The notes: generated by a model from the letters alone, not told the origin. A DNA stretch of 64,000 nt from Cyanobium sp. NS01 (GCF_014280235.1 NZ_CP047940.1:1-64000), one strand, 5' to 3'; counted from the first letter of the stretch, positions 47,867-56,162 are shown. Program-made: numbers and translations.

Positions 47867-49101
47867 AGCCGGGTTACAAGCAGACGGAGGTGGGGGTGAT
47901 CCCGGAAGATTGGGATGTAAGACCTCTTTCGAACATATCCCTAAGGATCATGGTCGGCATTGCCAGTGCCGCAACCCATGCATATCGACTTAGCGGCATA
48001 CCCATGATCAGGAATCAGAATATTAAGCCCGGCCACCTTTTAGATAGTGATCTTCTATTTATTGATCAAGAATACGAAAAGACGTACCGAAACAAGAGGC
48101 TGCTGGAAGGCGATCTCCTGACTACTCGAACCGGCTATCCGGGAACAACATGCATCGTCCCCGCTAAATACAAAGCCGCTCAGAGTTTCACGACTCTCAT
48201 AACAAGGCCGGACATTGCACAAATTACCAGTGAATTCCTATGCCTTTTTATTAACTCTGAACACGGGCAGCGATTCTTCGAATCTAGTCAGATCGGAGGA
48301 GCACAAAAGAACGTAAATACGGGCACTCTAAAAAAAATGCCGATACCTATACCAACAGTTTCAGAGCAAACAAAAGTCTCAAATGTCCTTGGCGCCGTTG
48401 AGGAGCTCCTTGCGTCGATAGAGAATCTCATCGCTAAAAAACGTGCAGTTAAACAGGCCGCCATGCAGGAGCTTCTCACCGGCAAGCGGCGGCTGCCGGG
48501 GTTTGAGGGGGAGTGGGAGACTGTTGCATTATCCCAGGTCTCCGAAAAAATTACGGGTTTTTGGGGGCGCACTGAGTCAGGTAACGAAGCAATACACTCG
48601 ACAAATGTGATCAGGGCTGGCGATATCTCAGAAGAAGGACGGCTTATCGGTGCGGCACGCAGGTTTTTGAGCCATCATGAGATTTCAGTGGCCGGTTGCA
48701 GGCCTGGTGACACAGTAATGACCGCAAGTGGCAACGGCTTGGGCAAGTCATGGACTTGCAACCAAGACGGAGTCTATTCAGCGTCCAACTTTGTTCGCAT
48801 CATCAGGCCTCAAAGAGGCAAAGCAGATGGCCACTTCATTGGGTATGCACTCAAGAGCAGATGTGCAAGGTCAAAGCTTGTCGAGCACACCGCAACAAGC
48901 GCTTATCCAAACTTAAAGCCTTCTTTTTTCAATGACAGATGGCTTTCCTTGCCACCTCAGCCGGAACAAAAGGCAATCTCAGAGGTCCTGCAGGATGTTG
49001 ATATCGAGATTGACGAGTTAGAAGCAAGAAAACTCAAGGCCTCTCAGCTTAAGCAAGGAATGATGCAGCAACTCCTCACCGGCAAGATCCGCCTGCAATG
49101 A
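47857..49101 (+). CDS. hsdS: Type I restriction-modification specificity subunit HsdS
   Basis: HsdS determines the bipartite DNA target and bridges HsdM and HsdR. The 414-residue protein has two target-recognition domains (about residues 10-180 and 225-385), each followed by a conserved helix ending in QELLTGKRRLPGF or QQLLTGKIRLQ. EVGVIPEDWDVRPL is the typical start. The recognition domains are strikingly A/T-rich compared with the GC-rich linkers, for example around 47930-48460 and 48540-49050. This implies that they were exchanged from another genome by recombination in the linkers. The start is inside hsdM and the stop overlaps the DUF262 gene by 4 bases. Confidence 0.95.
   Translation: MELKPGYKQTEVGVIPEDWDVRPLSNISLRIMVGIASAATHAYRLSGIPMIRNQNIKPGHLLDSDLLFIDQEYEKTYRNKRLLEGDLLTTRTGYPGTTCIVPAKYKAAQSFTTLITRPDIAQITSEFLCLFINSEHGQRFFESSQIGGAQKNVNTGTLKKMPIPIPTVSEQTKVSNVLGAVEELLASIENLIAKKRAVKQAAMQELLTGKRRLPGFEGEWETVALSQVSEKITGFWGRTESGNEAIHSTNVIRAGDISEEGRLIGAARRFLSHHEISVAGCRPGDTVMTASGNGLGKSWTCNQDGVYSASNFVRIIRPQRGKADGHFIGYALKSRCARSKLVEHTATSAYPNLKPSFFNDRWLSLPPQPEQKAISEVLQDVDIEIDELEARKLKASQLKQGMMQQLLTGKIRLQ
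48451..48495 (+). repeat. Internal repeat of hsdS (copy 1; copy 2 at 49051-49095)
   Basis: The 45 bases coding for the conserved helix end of the first half recur, diverged but aligned base for base, exactly 600 bases downstream. Both copies share the core TCACCGGCAAG. Such repeats allow half-subunit exchange by homologous recombination. Confidence 0.6.
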
Positions 49102-51047
49102 AGATCTCAACCATCCTCGACCACATAGACAGTGGCCATATGGCCCTGCCCGAGTTCCAAAGGGGTTACGTCTGGAATCGCGATCAGGTGCGCGGGCTGT
49201 TCGATTCCCTCTACAAGCGCCACCCCGTCGGCGGCCTGCTGGTCTGGGCCACAGAGTCGCAGACCGCCACCCATCGCGGCGATGGTCCCCTGGCTGCTGG
49301 TGTGGTCAAGCTGCTGCTCGATGGCCAACAGCGCATGACCTCCCTCTATGGCGTGGTGCGCGGCAAGGCTCCGAAGTTCTTCGATGGCAACGCCCAGGCC
49401 TTCACCGGGCTCCGCTTCCATCTCGGAGAGGAAGTGTTTGCCTTCTACCAGCCGGTGAAGATGAAGGACGATCCCCTGTGGATCGATGTCACCAGCCTGC
49501 TCGGGATGGGGACAGCTGGCCTCGGAAAGCTGGCCGCCGAGTTCGGCCAGAACCCCGAGCTGGCCCCGCGGGTTGGAGAGTTCATCGGTCGTCTGAGCCA
49601 GCTGCTGGGAATCACAGAGATCGATCTCCACATCGAAGAAGTCACCGGCGCCGACAAGACCCTCGACGTGGTGGTGGACATTTTCAACCGCGTCAACAGT
49701 GGCGGCACCAAGCTCTCCAAGGGCGACCTGGCCCTCGCCAAGATCTGCGCCGACTGGCCCGAAGGGCGTGATGCCATGAAGGCCAAGCTCAAGGAGTGGG
49801 CCGATCACGGCTACAGCTTCAACCTCGACTGGCTGCTGCGCTCGGTGAACACGGTGCTCACTGGTGAGGCCAAGTTCCTCTACCTGCACGACAAGACCAC
49901 ACCTGAAATCCAGGACGCGCTCAAGCGCGCCACCAAACACATCGACGTCTGCCTCAACCTGATCGCAGGTCGCCTCGGCCTCGATCACGACCAGGTGTTC
50001 TTCGGGCGGTTCGGCATCCCGGTGATGGTGCGCTATCTCGATCAGCGCAGCGGACCCATGGATGAGGTGGAGCGGGACCGACTGCTGTTCTGGTTCGTGC
50101 AGGCCGGCATGTGGGGACGATTCTCCGGTTCCACCGAATCCTTCATCGATCAGGATCTCGCCGCCCTCGAGGGAGAAGGCGCCGGGCTCGAGCGCCTACT
50201 GGAGCAGCTGCGCCTCTGGCATGGCGGGCTGCGGGTTGAACCCGGGCACTTCACCGGCTGGAGCCTCGGCGCCCGCTTCTACCCCGTGCTCTACCTGCTC
50301 ACCCGCATGGGCGCTGCCCGCGACTGGGGCACTGGCATGCCGCTCAAGGCCGGCATGCTCGGCAAGATGAGTCGCCTGGAGGTGCATCACATCTTCCCGA
50401 AGGCCCAGCTTTACAAGGCCGACTACCGCAGGCCAGAGGTCAACGCCCTGGCCAACTTCTGCTTTCTCACCAAAGACACCAACATCAAGATCACCGATCG
50501 CCTGCCAGAGGCCTACTTCCCGGAGATTGAGGCCGCCCATCCCGGCGCCCTGGCCTCCCAGTGGATCCCGCCTGATCCAGCGCTGTGGAAGCTCGGGAAC
50601 TTCCGCTCCTTCCTGGAGGCCCGCAAGGCCCTGCTCGCGGCTGAAGTGAATGCCCGACTGGAGGAGCTGCTCCATGGCGACACCCGCTGGCTGTCCGGCC
50701 CCGCGGCTGCCTTGCCGCAGCCAGCCACCGAAACGGTGGGCGGTATCACGAGCGAGGAAGAGGAAGCCGAGTTGCTGCGCCTCAACGCCTGGATGGTCGA
50801 TCAGGCACTCCCGCTGGGCACCCTCGCCTACGACTTCGCCGACCCTGCCACCGGCGAACAGCGCGCCGTGTTCGACCTGGCCTGGCCCGCCGGCATCCAG
50901 GAGGAACTCAGCCAGCCCGTGGCCGTGCTGCTCAACGAAGAGCCCGCCACCCTGGCCCTGGCCAGCGCCGCCGGGTTCCGCTGCTTCACCTCGCCATCCG
51001 ACTTCCGGTCCTATGTGGAGCGGGAGATCCTCGCGGTGATGGCATGA
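49098..51047 (+). CDS. DUF262 and DUF1524 (HNH) domain protein, GmrSD-like
   Basis: This 649-residue protein has an N-terminal DUF262/ParB-like domain with LPEFQRGYVWNRDQVRGLFD and the nucleotide-binding motif DGQQR (residues 75-79). It also has a DUF1524 HNH nuclease region at about residues 425-530, with HHIFPKA (His430, His431) and the Asn-containing NALANFCFLTKDTNIKI. This arrangement is that of GmrSD, a type IV restriction enzyme that cuts modified (glucosylated hydroxymethylcytosine) phage DNA. About 120 residues after the nuclease part are unassigned. It lies between hsdS and the zeta gene, overlapping both by 4 bases, so it is co-expressed with the type I enzyme. The modified-DNA target is an inference. 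Confidence 0.88.
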   Translation: MKISTILDHIDSGHMALPEFQRGYVWNRDQVRGLFDSLYKRHPVGGLLVWATESQTATHRGDGPLAAGVVKLLLDGQQRMTSLYGVVRGKAPKFFDGNAQAFTGLRFHLGEEVFAFYQPVKMKDDPLWIDVTSLLGMGTAGLGKLAAEFGQNPELAPRVGEFIGRLSQLLGITEIDLHIEEVTGADKTLDVVVDIFNRVNSGGTKLSKGDLALAKICADWPEGRDAMKAKLKEWADHGYSFNLDWLLRSVNTVLTGEAKFLYLHDKTTPEIQDALKRATKHIDVCLNLIAGRLGLDHDQVFFGRFGIPVMVRYLDQRSGPMDEVERDRLLFWFVQAGMWGRFSGSTESFIDQDLAALEGEGAGLERLLEQLRLWHGGLRVEPGHFTGWSLGARFYPVLYLLTRMGAARDWGTGMPLKAGMLGKMSRLEVHHIFPKAQLYKADYRRPEVNALANFCFLTKDTNIKITDRLPEAYFPEIEAAHPGALASQWIPPDPALWKLGNFRSFLEARKALLAAEVNARLEELLHGDTRWLSGPAAALPQPATETVGGITSEEEEAELLRLNAWMVDQALPLGTLAYDFADPATGEQRAVFDLAWPAGIQEELSQPVAVLLNEEPATLALASAAGFRCFTSPSDFRSYVEREILAVMA

Positions 51048-51628
51048 TCCCGGCCAAGGAGCCGATCTGCCGCATCATCGCCGGCCCCAACGGTGCCGGG
51101 AAAACCACCTTCGCGCTCACTTACCTTCGCCAGTTCCCCGATGCCCAGGCCTTCGTCAATGCCGATCTGATCGCGGCAGGGTTCTCCCCCCTGGCCCCGC
51201 AGTTGCAGCTGCTGGCCGCCAGTCGCCTGATGCTGGCGGAGATCGAAGGCCATGAGACGGCACGCCGCAGCTTCGCTTTCGAAACCACCCTCTCCGGGCG
51301 GGGCTACCTGCGCCTCATCCACCGCCTGCGCTCCTGCGGCTGGCGGGTGGAGCTGATCTATCTCGCCCTCCCCTCCCTGGAGCTTTCGATCCTGCGCGTG
51401 GCCGAGCGGGTGGCCCACGGTGGGCACAACGTGCCGGAAACCGTGCTGCGGCGCCGCTTTCCCCGTAGCCTCCAGCTACTGCTCAACGCCTACGCCCCAG
51501 CGGTGAACCACGTGCTCTGCAACATGAACGGCGGACCCAACCCGGCGCCGATCTTCTCCCAGAGCGGAGCCGAGCGCGTCATTCTCGATCCCTCGCTCTA
51601 TGCCCAACTCCTGGAGCTCGCCCGATGA
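51044..51628 (+). CDS. Zeta-toxin-family P-loop kinase
   Basis: This 194-residue protein has the Walker A GPNGAGKTT at residues 14-22, followed by FVNADLIAAGFSPLAPQ and FAFETTLSGRGYLRLI, the substrate-binding motifs of the zeta/PezT family. Zeta toxins phosphorylate UDP-N-acetylglucosamine and block cell-wall synthesis; many AAA-like relatives have unknown substrates. The C-terminal part (RVAHGGHNVPETVLRRRFPR) is typical of chromosomal zeta-like proteins. It overlaps the upstream and downstream genes by 4 bases each. The 56-residue gene that follows is its probable partner. Confidence 0.87.
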   Translation: MIPAKEPICRIIAGPNGAGKTTFALTYLRQFPDAQAFVNADLIAAGFSPLAPQLQLLAASRLMLAEIEGHETARRSFAFETTLSGRGYLRLIHRLRSCGWRVELIYLALPSLELSILRVAERVAHGGHNVPETVLRRRFPRSLQLLLNAYAPAVNHVLCNMNGGPNPAPIFSQSGAERVILDPSLYAQLLELAR

Positions 51629-51795
51629 CTCCCGCCCTCTCCCCCAGGGATCAGCAGATCCTCGTGGCGCTCCAGCAGGCCGTGTCCACGGAATTGGAGC
51701 GCAAGCGCCGTCTTGGCCAGTACGTGGTGACCTGGCAGGACGGCAAGGCCCTGATGCAGGGGCCTGATGCCCCCCAGCCCCCAGCGGCTGGATGA
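51625..51795 (+). CDS. Small zeta-partner protein (candidate antitoxin)
   Basis: This 56-residue protein (MTPALSPRDQQILVALQQAV then STELERKRRLGQYVVTWQDG) overlaps the zeta gene and hsdR by 4 bases each, so it is a real coupled gene. Small proteins of this shape, a helix of 20-30 residues then a short strand with W-x-D-G-K, often accompany zeta-like kinases in bacterial genomes as I recall. It is therefore a candidate antitoxin or cofactor. It has no known enzymatic motif and is unrelated in sequence to classic epsilon antitoxins. Confidence 0.7.
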   Translation: MTPALSPRDQQILVALQQAVSTELERKRRLGQYVVTWQDGKALMQGPDAPQPPAAG

Positions 51796-54700
51796 GCACG
51801 CTGGAGCGGGTCACCCAGAACCGCATCGTCGGGCTGTTCCACGAGGAACTGAACTATCGCTATCTGGGGGACTGGAAAGACCGCGCTGGCAACAGCAACA
51901 TCGAGGAGGAGATCCTTACCGGCTACCTCCAACGTCGTGGCTACAGCCCGGCAGAGATCAGTGGCTCCTTGTATCAGCTCCGGATTGCTGCCGACATCAG
52001 CCAGGTGGGGCTGTATGAGGCCAACCGCAGGGTGTACGCCCTGCTGCGCTATGGGGTGCAGGTGAAGGCTGCCGCTGATCAACCCACCAGCACCGTGGCC
52101 CTGATCGACTGGCACACACCCGACGCCAACGACTTCGCCATTGCCGAAGAGGTCACCCTGAAGGGCCCCAAGGAGCGCCGCCCCGACCTCGTGCTCTACG
52201 TGAACGGCATTGCCGTCGGCGTAATCGAGCTCAAGCGCAGCCGCGTCAGCATCGGTGATGGCATCCGCCAGAACCTCTCCAACCAGCAGCCGGAGTTCAA
52301 CGCCTGGTTTTTTGCCACCAACCAGTTGGTGTTTGCCGGCAACGACTCCGAGGGCCTGCGCTATGGGGCCATCCTCACACCGGAGAAATACTTCCTCACC
52401 TGGAAGGAAGACGAAGCCGATAACAGCTCCCTCAAGCTCGACAAGTACCTGAGCCGGATCTGCAGCAAGGAACGGCTGATCGAACTGCTGCGTGACTTCG
52501 TTCTCTTCGATGCCGGTATCAAGAAGCTACCCAGGGTGCATCAATACGTCGGCATCAAGGCCGCTCAGCAGCATGTGCGTGAGCGACGTGGCGGCATCAT
52601 CTGGCACACCCAGGGCAGCGGCAAGAGCATCGTGATGGTGCTGCTGGCCCGTTGGATCCTTGCGAACAACCCCAATGCCCGGGTCGTCGTGATCACCGAC
52701 CGCGATGAGCTCGACAAGCAGATTGAAGGTGTATTTGGTGGCGCGGGCGAAACCATCCAGCGCAGCAGCAGCGGCCGGGATCTGATGCAGGCCCTGGGCC
52801 AGCCCACACCCCGTCTGCTCTGTTCCCTGGTCCACAAGTTCGGCGTCCGTGGCGTCGACGACTTCGAGGCCTTCCTTGAGCAGCTCCAGGCGCAACCCAG
52901 CCCGGCCGTCGGTGAGCTGTTCATCTTTGTCGACGAGTGTCACCGCACCCAGAGCGGCAAGCTGCACCGGGTCATGAAGGCGCTGCTGCCCGAGGCCGTC
53001 TTCATTGGCTTCACCGGCACCCCCTTGCTGAAGAAGGACAAAGCCACCAGCCTGGAAGTTTTCGGAGGTTACATCCACACCTACAAGTTCAGCGAAGGTG
53101 TGGCAGATGGTGTGATCCTTGATCTGGTCTACGAAGCCCGTGACATTGATCAACGCCTCAGCTCCCAGGCGAGGGTGGACCAGTGGTTTGCTGTCAAGAC
53201 GGAGAGGCTCAATCCCTGGCAACAGCGCGAGCTCAAGCGGCAATGGGGAACGCTGCAGAACGTGCTGAGCTCCAAGGCACGGATGAACCGGATCGTGGCC
53301 GATGTTCTCTTCGACTTTTCCGTGCAACCCCGATTGGCCAGTCAGCGCGGCAATGCCATCCTGGTGGCTTCGAGTATCTACGAGGCCTGCCGCTACTTCG
53401 CGTTGTTCAACCAGAGCGAACTCAAGAGCAAATGTGCCGTGATCACCTCCTACGACCCCAAGGCAGCAGACGTGACGAGGGAAGAAGTGGGTGCCAACAC
53501 CGAAACCGATAAGCAGTTCATCTACAACACCTACACCACCCTGCTCGATGGCATGGCCGCCCAGCCGGGAATGACCCGCACCGAGGCCTATGAGGAGCAG
53601 GCCAAGCAACGCTTCATCCATCAGCCGGCTCAGATGAAGCTGCTGATCGTGGTCGACAAGCTCCTCACCGGCTTCGATGCCCCCTCCTGCAGCGTGCTCT
53701 ACATCGACAAGTCGATGCAGGATCACGGCCTCTTCCAGGCCATCTGCCGCACCAATCGCCTCGATGGCGACGACAAGCCCTATGGCTGCATCGTCGATTA
53801 CAAAGACCTGTTCAAGAAAGTCGAGAATGCCATTGCCGTGTACTCCACCGATCAGCTGGACCGCTCAGCAGGCGGGGCTGATCCCGATGTGCTTCTCCAG
53901 GACCGGCTCACCAAGGCGAAGCAGCGGCTGGAGGAAGCCCTGGAGCAGGAGGCATTGCTCGCCGAGCCCGTGCCGCCTCCAATGGATGAGTTAGCTGTTC
54001 TGCATCACTTCTGCGGCAACACGGAGTGTCCGGACGACCTGCAGGAGCGTGAACCCCTGCGAATGGCTTACTACAAGGCCGTCGCTGAGCTCACAAGGGC
54101 CTATGCAGCCCTGGCCAATGAGCTTTCAGAGGCGGGATGCTCCGCTTCAGAAGCCAACCGGATCACCCGACAACGGGACAAGGCACTGGAGTGGAGGCAG
54201 GTGATTCGCCTTGCGTCGGGCGAAAATCTCGATCTGAAGGCTTACGAGGCCGACATGCGCTATTTGATTGACTCCTACATTGAGGCTGACCTGCCGAGAA
54301 AGATCTCAGCTTTTGACGACATCGGCCTGCTGGAGCTGATCATCAAGACGGGCGTTGCAGAAGCTATTCGACAGCAGTTTGGCAAGGCGCGCGGCAACCG
54401 CAAGGCTGTGGCCGAAACAATCGAAAACAACATCCGCCGCACGATCATCAGCGAGCGCGCCAATGATCCGGCTTTCTACGATCGTATGTCGCAGGTTCTT
54501 GCTGAAATTATCCACTTCCGCAAACAGCAGGCTGAGGCCTACGAGGAGTACCTTCGTCGTGTTGCGGAGTTGGCTCGCCAGCTCAACCAGCAGAAAGCTG
54601 ACAACACGCCAACCCAGCTGGATACGCCTGGGAAACGAGCACTCTGGAACAACCTGAATGGGAATCTGGAGCTGGCGCTCCGCATCGACTGCACCGTTCG

Positions 54701-54836
54701 CGAGGTCAGGCCTGATGGCTGGCGTGGTACCCAAGCCAAAGAGCAGCTGATCAAGGCGGCTCTCTTCGGTGTCCTGCAAGATCCCGCAGACGTGGAGCGC
54801 CTCTTCCCCATCCTCGTGGCCCAGCCTGAGTACTGA
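51792..54836 (+). CDS. hsdR: Type I restriction endonuclease subunit HsdR
   Basis: HsdR translocates DNA toward the bound M2S complex and cuts at a distance. The N-terminal nuclease has a PD-(D/E)xK site: Asp132 in RRPDLVLYV and Glu146-x-Lys148 in VIELKRS. The SF2 motor follows, with Walker A HTQGSGKS (Lys278), DECH at residues 381-384, and FTGTPLLKK. The later helicase lobe includes VVDKLLTGFDAPSCSVLYIDK and CRTNRLDGDDKPYGCIVDY. The C-terminal ~250 residues are helical. At 1014 residues it is full length. It begins inside the 56-residue gene and ends one base into the metalloprotease gene. Confidence 0.96.
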   Translation: MSTLERVTQNRIVGLFHEELNYRYLGDWKDRAGNSNIEEEILTGYLQRRGYSPAEISGSLYQLRIAADISQVGLYEANRRVYALLRYGVQVKAAADQPTSTVALIDWHTPDANDFAIAEEVTLKGPKERRPDLVLYVNGIAVGVIELKRSRVSIGDGIRQNLSNQQPEFNAWFFATNQLVFAGNDSEGLRYGAILTPEKYFLTWKEDEADNSSLKLDKYLSRICSKERLIELLRDFVLFDAGIKKLPRVHQYVGIKAAQQHVRERRGGIIWHTQGSGKSIVMVLLARWILANNPNARVVVITDRDELDKQIEGVFGGAGETIQRSSSGRDLMQALGQPTPRLLCSLVHKFGVRGVDDFEAFLEQLQAQPSPAVGELFIFVDECHRTQSGKLHRVMKALLPEAVFIGFTGTPLLKKDKATSLEVFGGYIHTYKFSEGVADGVILDLVYEARDIDQRLSSQARVDQWFAVKTERLNPWQQRELKRQWGTLQNVLSSKARMNRIVADVLFDFSVQPRLASQRGNAILVASSIYEACRYFALFNQSELKSKCAVITSYDPKAADVTREEVGANTETDKQFIYNTYTTLLDGMAAQPGMTRTEAYEEQAKQRFIHQPAQMKLLIVVDKLLTGFDAPSCSVLYIDKSMQDHGLFQAICRTNRLDGDDKPYGCIVDYKDLFKKVENAIAVYSTDQLDRSAGGADPDVLLQDRLTKAKQRLEEALEQEALLAEPVPPPMDELAVLHHFCGNTECPDDLQEREPLRMAYYKAVAELTRAYAALANELSEAGCSASEANRITRQRDKALEWRQVIRLASGENLDLKAYEADMRYLIDSYIEADLPRKISAFDDIGLLELIIKTGVAEAIRQQFGKARGNRKAVAETIENNIRRTIISERANDPAFYDRMSQVLAEIIHFRKQQAEAYEEYLRRVAELARQLNQQKADNTPTQLDTPGKRALWNNLNGNLELALRIDCTVREVRPDGWRGTQAKEQLIKAALFGVLQDPADVERLFPILVAQPEY

Positions 54837-55555
54837 TGACCTTGGCTTTCCCCAGCCATCAGCTTGTGATCGGGTCCTTGTCGGTGGAGGTCACCCTGAA
54901 GCCGATCAAGCACCTGCACCTTTCGGTGGTGCCACCCCATGGCTCCGTGCGGATCTCTGCGCCGGAGCGGATGAGCCCCGACCATGTGAGGGCCTATGCC
55001 ATTGGCAAGCTCAGCTGGATTCGTAAGCAACAGTCCCGGCTTGAAGGCCAGCAGAGGGAAAGCCCAAGGCAGGTCGTGGAACGGGAATCCCATCATCTCT
55101 GGGGTCGACGATTACTGCTGCAGATCCAGGAAGTGAACGCGGCTCCGAGGATCGAAGTGCATCCCAGCACACTGGTGCTGTTTATTCGATCCGGCTCAAC
55201 AGCAAAGAAGCGGCAGAGCATTCTCGCTGCCTGGTACCGCGATGAGCTCAGAAAGGAAGCTGCGATCCTGATCCAGAAATGGGAGCAGCAACTGAACGTG
55301 CAGGCGAATCGACTCTTTGTTCAGGCAATGACCCGTCAATGGGGGAGCTGTAATCCGAAATCAAGGAATATCCGCCTGAATACTCAGCTGGCTCAGAAGC
55401 CAAAGAACTGCCTTGATTACATCGTCCTCCATGAGCTTGCCCATCTACGCGTACCTAGGCATGGCGAGGAGTTCATTGCTCTGCTGGATTCTCACCTCCC
55501 AGATTGGGAAGAACGTCGTCGGTTGCTGAACACCTTGCCGCTTCTATGCGGTTGA
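54836..55555 (+). CDS. YgjP-family (DUF45) zinc metallopeptidase-like protein
   Basis: This 239-residue protein has the zinc motif HELAH (residues 199-203) with a downstream His209 in RHGEEF, and RQWGSCNPKSRNIRLNTQL just before it, the M48/SprT-like YgjP signature. Such proteins are frequently encoded beside hsdR in type I loci. Proposed roles include proteolysis of DNA-bound proteins or of HsdR itself, but none is proven. It overlaps hsdR by one base. It ends the operon, and codon use becomes more A/T-rich toward its 3' half. Confidence 0.9.
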   Translation: MTLAFPSHQLVIGSLSVEVTLKPIKHLHLSVVPPHGSVRISAPERMSPDHVRAYAIGKLSWIRKQQSRLEGQQRESPRQVVERESHHLWGRRLLLQIQEVNAAPRIEVHPSTLVLFIRSGSTAKKRQSILAAWYRDELRKEAAILIQKWEQQLNVQANRLFVQAMTRQWGSCNPKSRNIRLNTQLAQKPKNCLDYIVLHELAHLRVPRHGEEFIALLDSHLPDWEERRRLLNTLPLLCG

Positions 55556-55981
55556 TCAGGTAGGCCGTATTGCGGACATGATCACTTGGCGAGCTTCTGC
55601 CGGCGGTAGCGGACCTGCGCTCGCCACCCGTGGCTGTTGCTGCGCCATCCCGGCCCACCAGGGCTTCCCGCTGAAGACAAGCTGGTGGCAATACACGGAT
55701 ACTGGCTCAGATGTCAATGTATTGCTGACAGCTAAGTTGCAAGCTAAGCCTTCCGATCATGGGAATCTGATCACCTCTGGTCCCTGTTCGGCCCCTATCC
55801 CACTTCTTAAGAGTTCGAAGGGCGTGTAAGTAGCAATGCCAGCCTTTCTGGCATTATCGCAATGGCAGGCGATCTGACGCGGCTTGCCGTCGCCCGCCCT
55901 GGGCACGATGTTGAGGCCGCTGACATTGTCAAAGCGCGTGCCCGCCGGATCTTTTCTAGAATATATCGGCCCTCAACCAAA
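55556..55981. other. Gap between the restriction operon and tRNA-Gly, with hairpin and possible gene remnant
   Basis: No complete gene is seen in these 426 bases. An open but startless minus-strand frame spans about 55757-55968 (it includes RFDNVSGLNIVPRAGDGKPR and QIACHCDNARKAG) and could be the end of a truncated gene. An inverted repeat CAATACA/TGTATTG lies at 55689-55695 and 55718-55724. Base composition is lower in GC than either flank. Confidence 0.35.
55835..55855. terminator. Perfect hairpin after the restriction operon
   Basis: AATGCCAG and CTGGCATT pair perfectly around CCTTT. It could end transcription of the operon or of tRNA-Gly read-through from the other side. No long U tract is present on either strand. 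Confidence 0.35.
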
Positions 55982-56054
55982 AAGCGGGTGACCGGACTCG
56001 AACCGGCGACGTTCAGCTTGGGAAGCTGACATTCTACCACTGAATTACACCCGC
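55982..56054 (-). tRNA. tRNA-Gly(CCC)
   Basis: All four arms can be drawn. The acceptor stem is GCGGGTG with CACCCGC, the D stem ATTC with GAAT, the anticodon stem TCAGC with GCTGA around TTCCCAA, and the T stem GCCGG with CCGGT around TTCGAGT. The anticodon is CCC, reading GGG glycine codons. The discriminator base is U, normal for tRNA-Gly, and CCA is not encoded. Its 3' end faces the defence island. Confidence 0.95.
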
Positions 56055-56162
56055 AAGGTGTAGCCAACTCAGGCGTCCTGATGTTGTCTGCGTTGTTGGC
56101 TTGTTGAGACTAGCAAGGGTCAAGGTGCCCCCCTTGCCAGTCTCTGCCGCCGTTGCGGCGGC

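Larger units (their letters stand above)
42434..55555 (+). other. Defence island: toxin-antitoxin remnant plus composite type I restriction operon
   Basis: All genes here run on the plus strand. From 43344 onward nine genes are joined by overlaps of 1-10 bases or, once, a 3-base gap. The content is restriction-modification, a DUF262/DUF1524 protein, a zeta-like kinase with a small partner, and a metalloprotease. The flanks are the conserved picocyanobacterial core order, so the block is an insertion relative to that order. No integrase or transposase remains. Confidence 0.7.

Noticed and set aside
55982-56054. Possible direct repeat of the tRNA-Gly 3' end as an attachment site inside the island
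   Set aside because: I looked for the T-arm/acceptor words near 41,900-43,300 and found no copy, so integrase-mediated insertion is not directly supported.
55807-56067. Short minus-strand frame covering tRNA-Gly
   Set aside because: It reads through the tRNA sequence (NSVVECQLPKLNVAGSSPVT is the typical translation of a tRNA gene).
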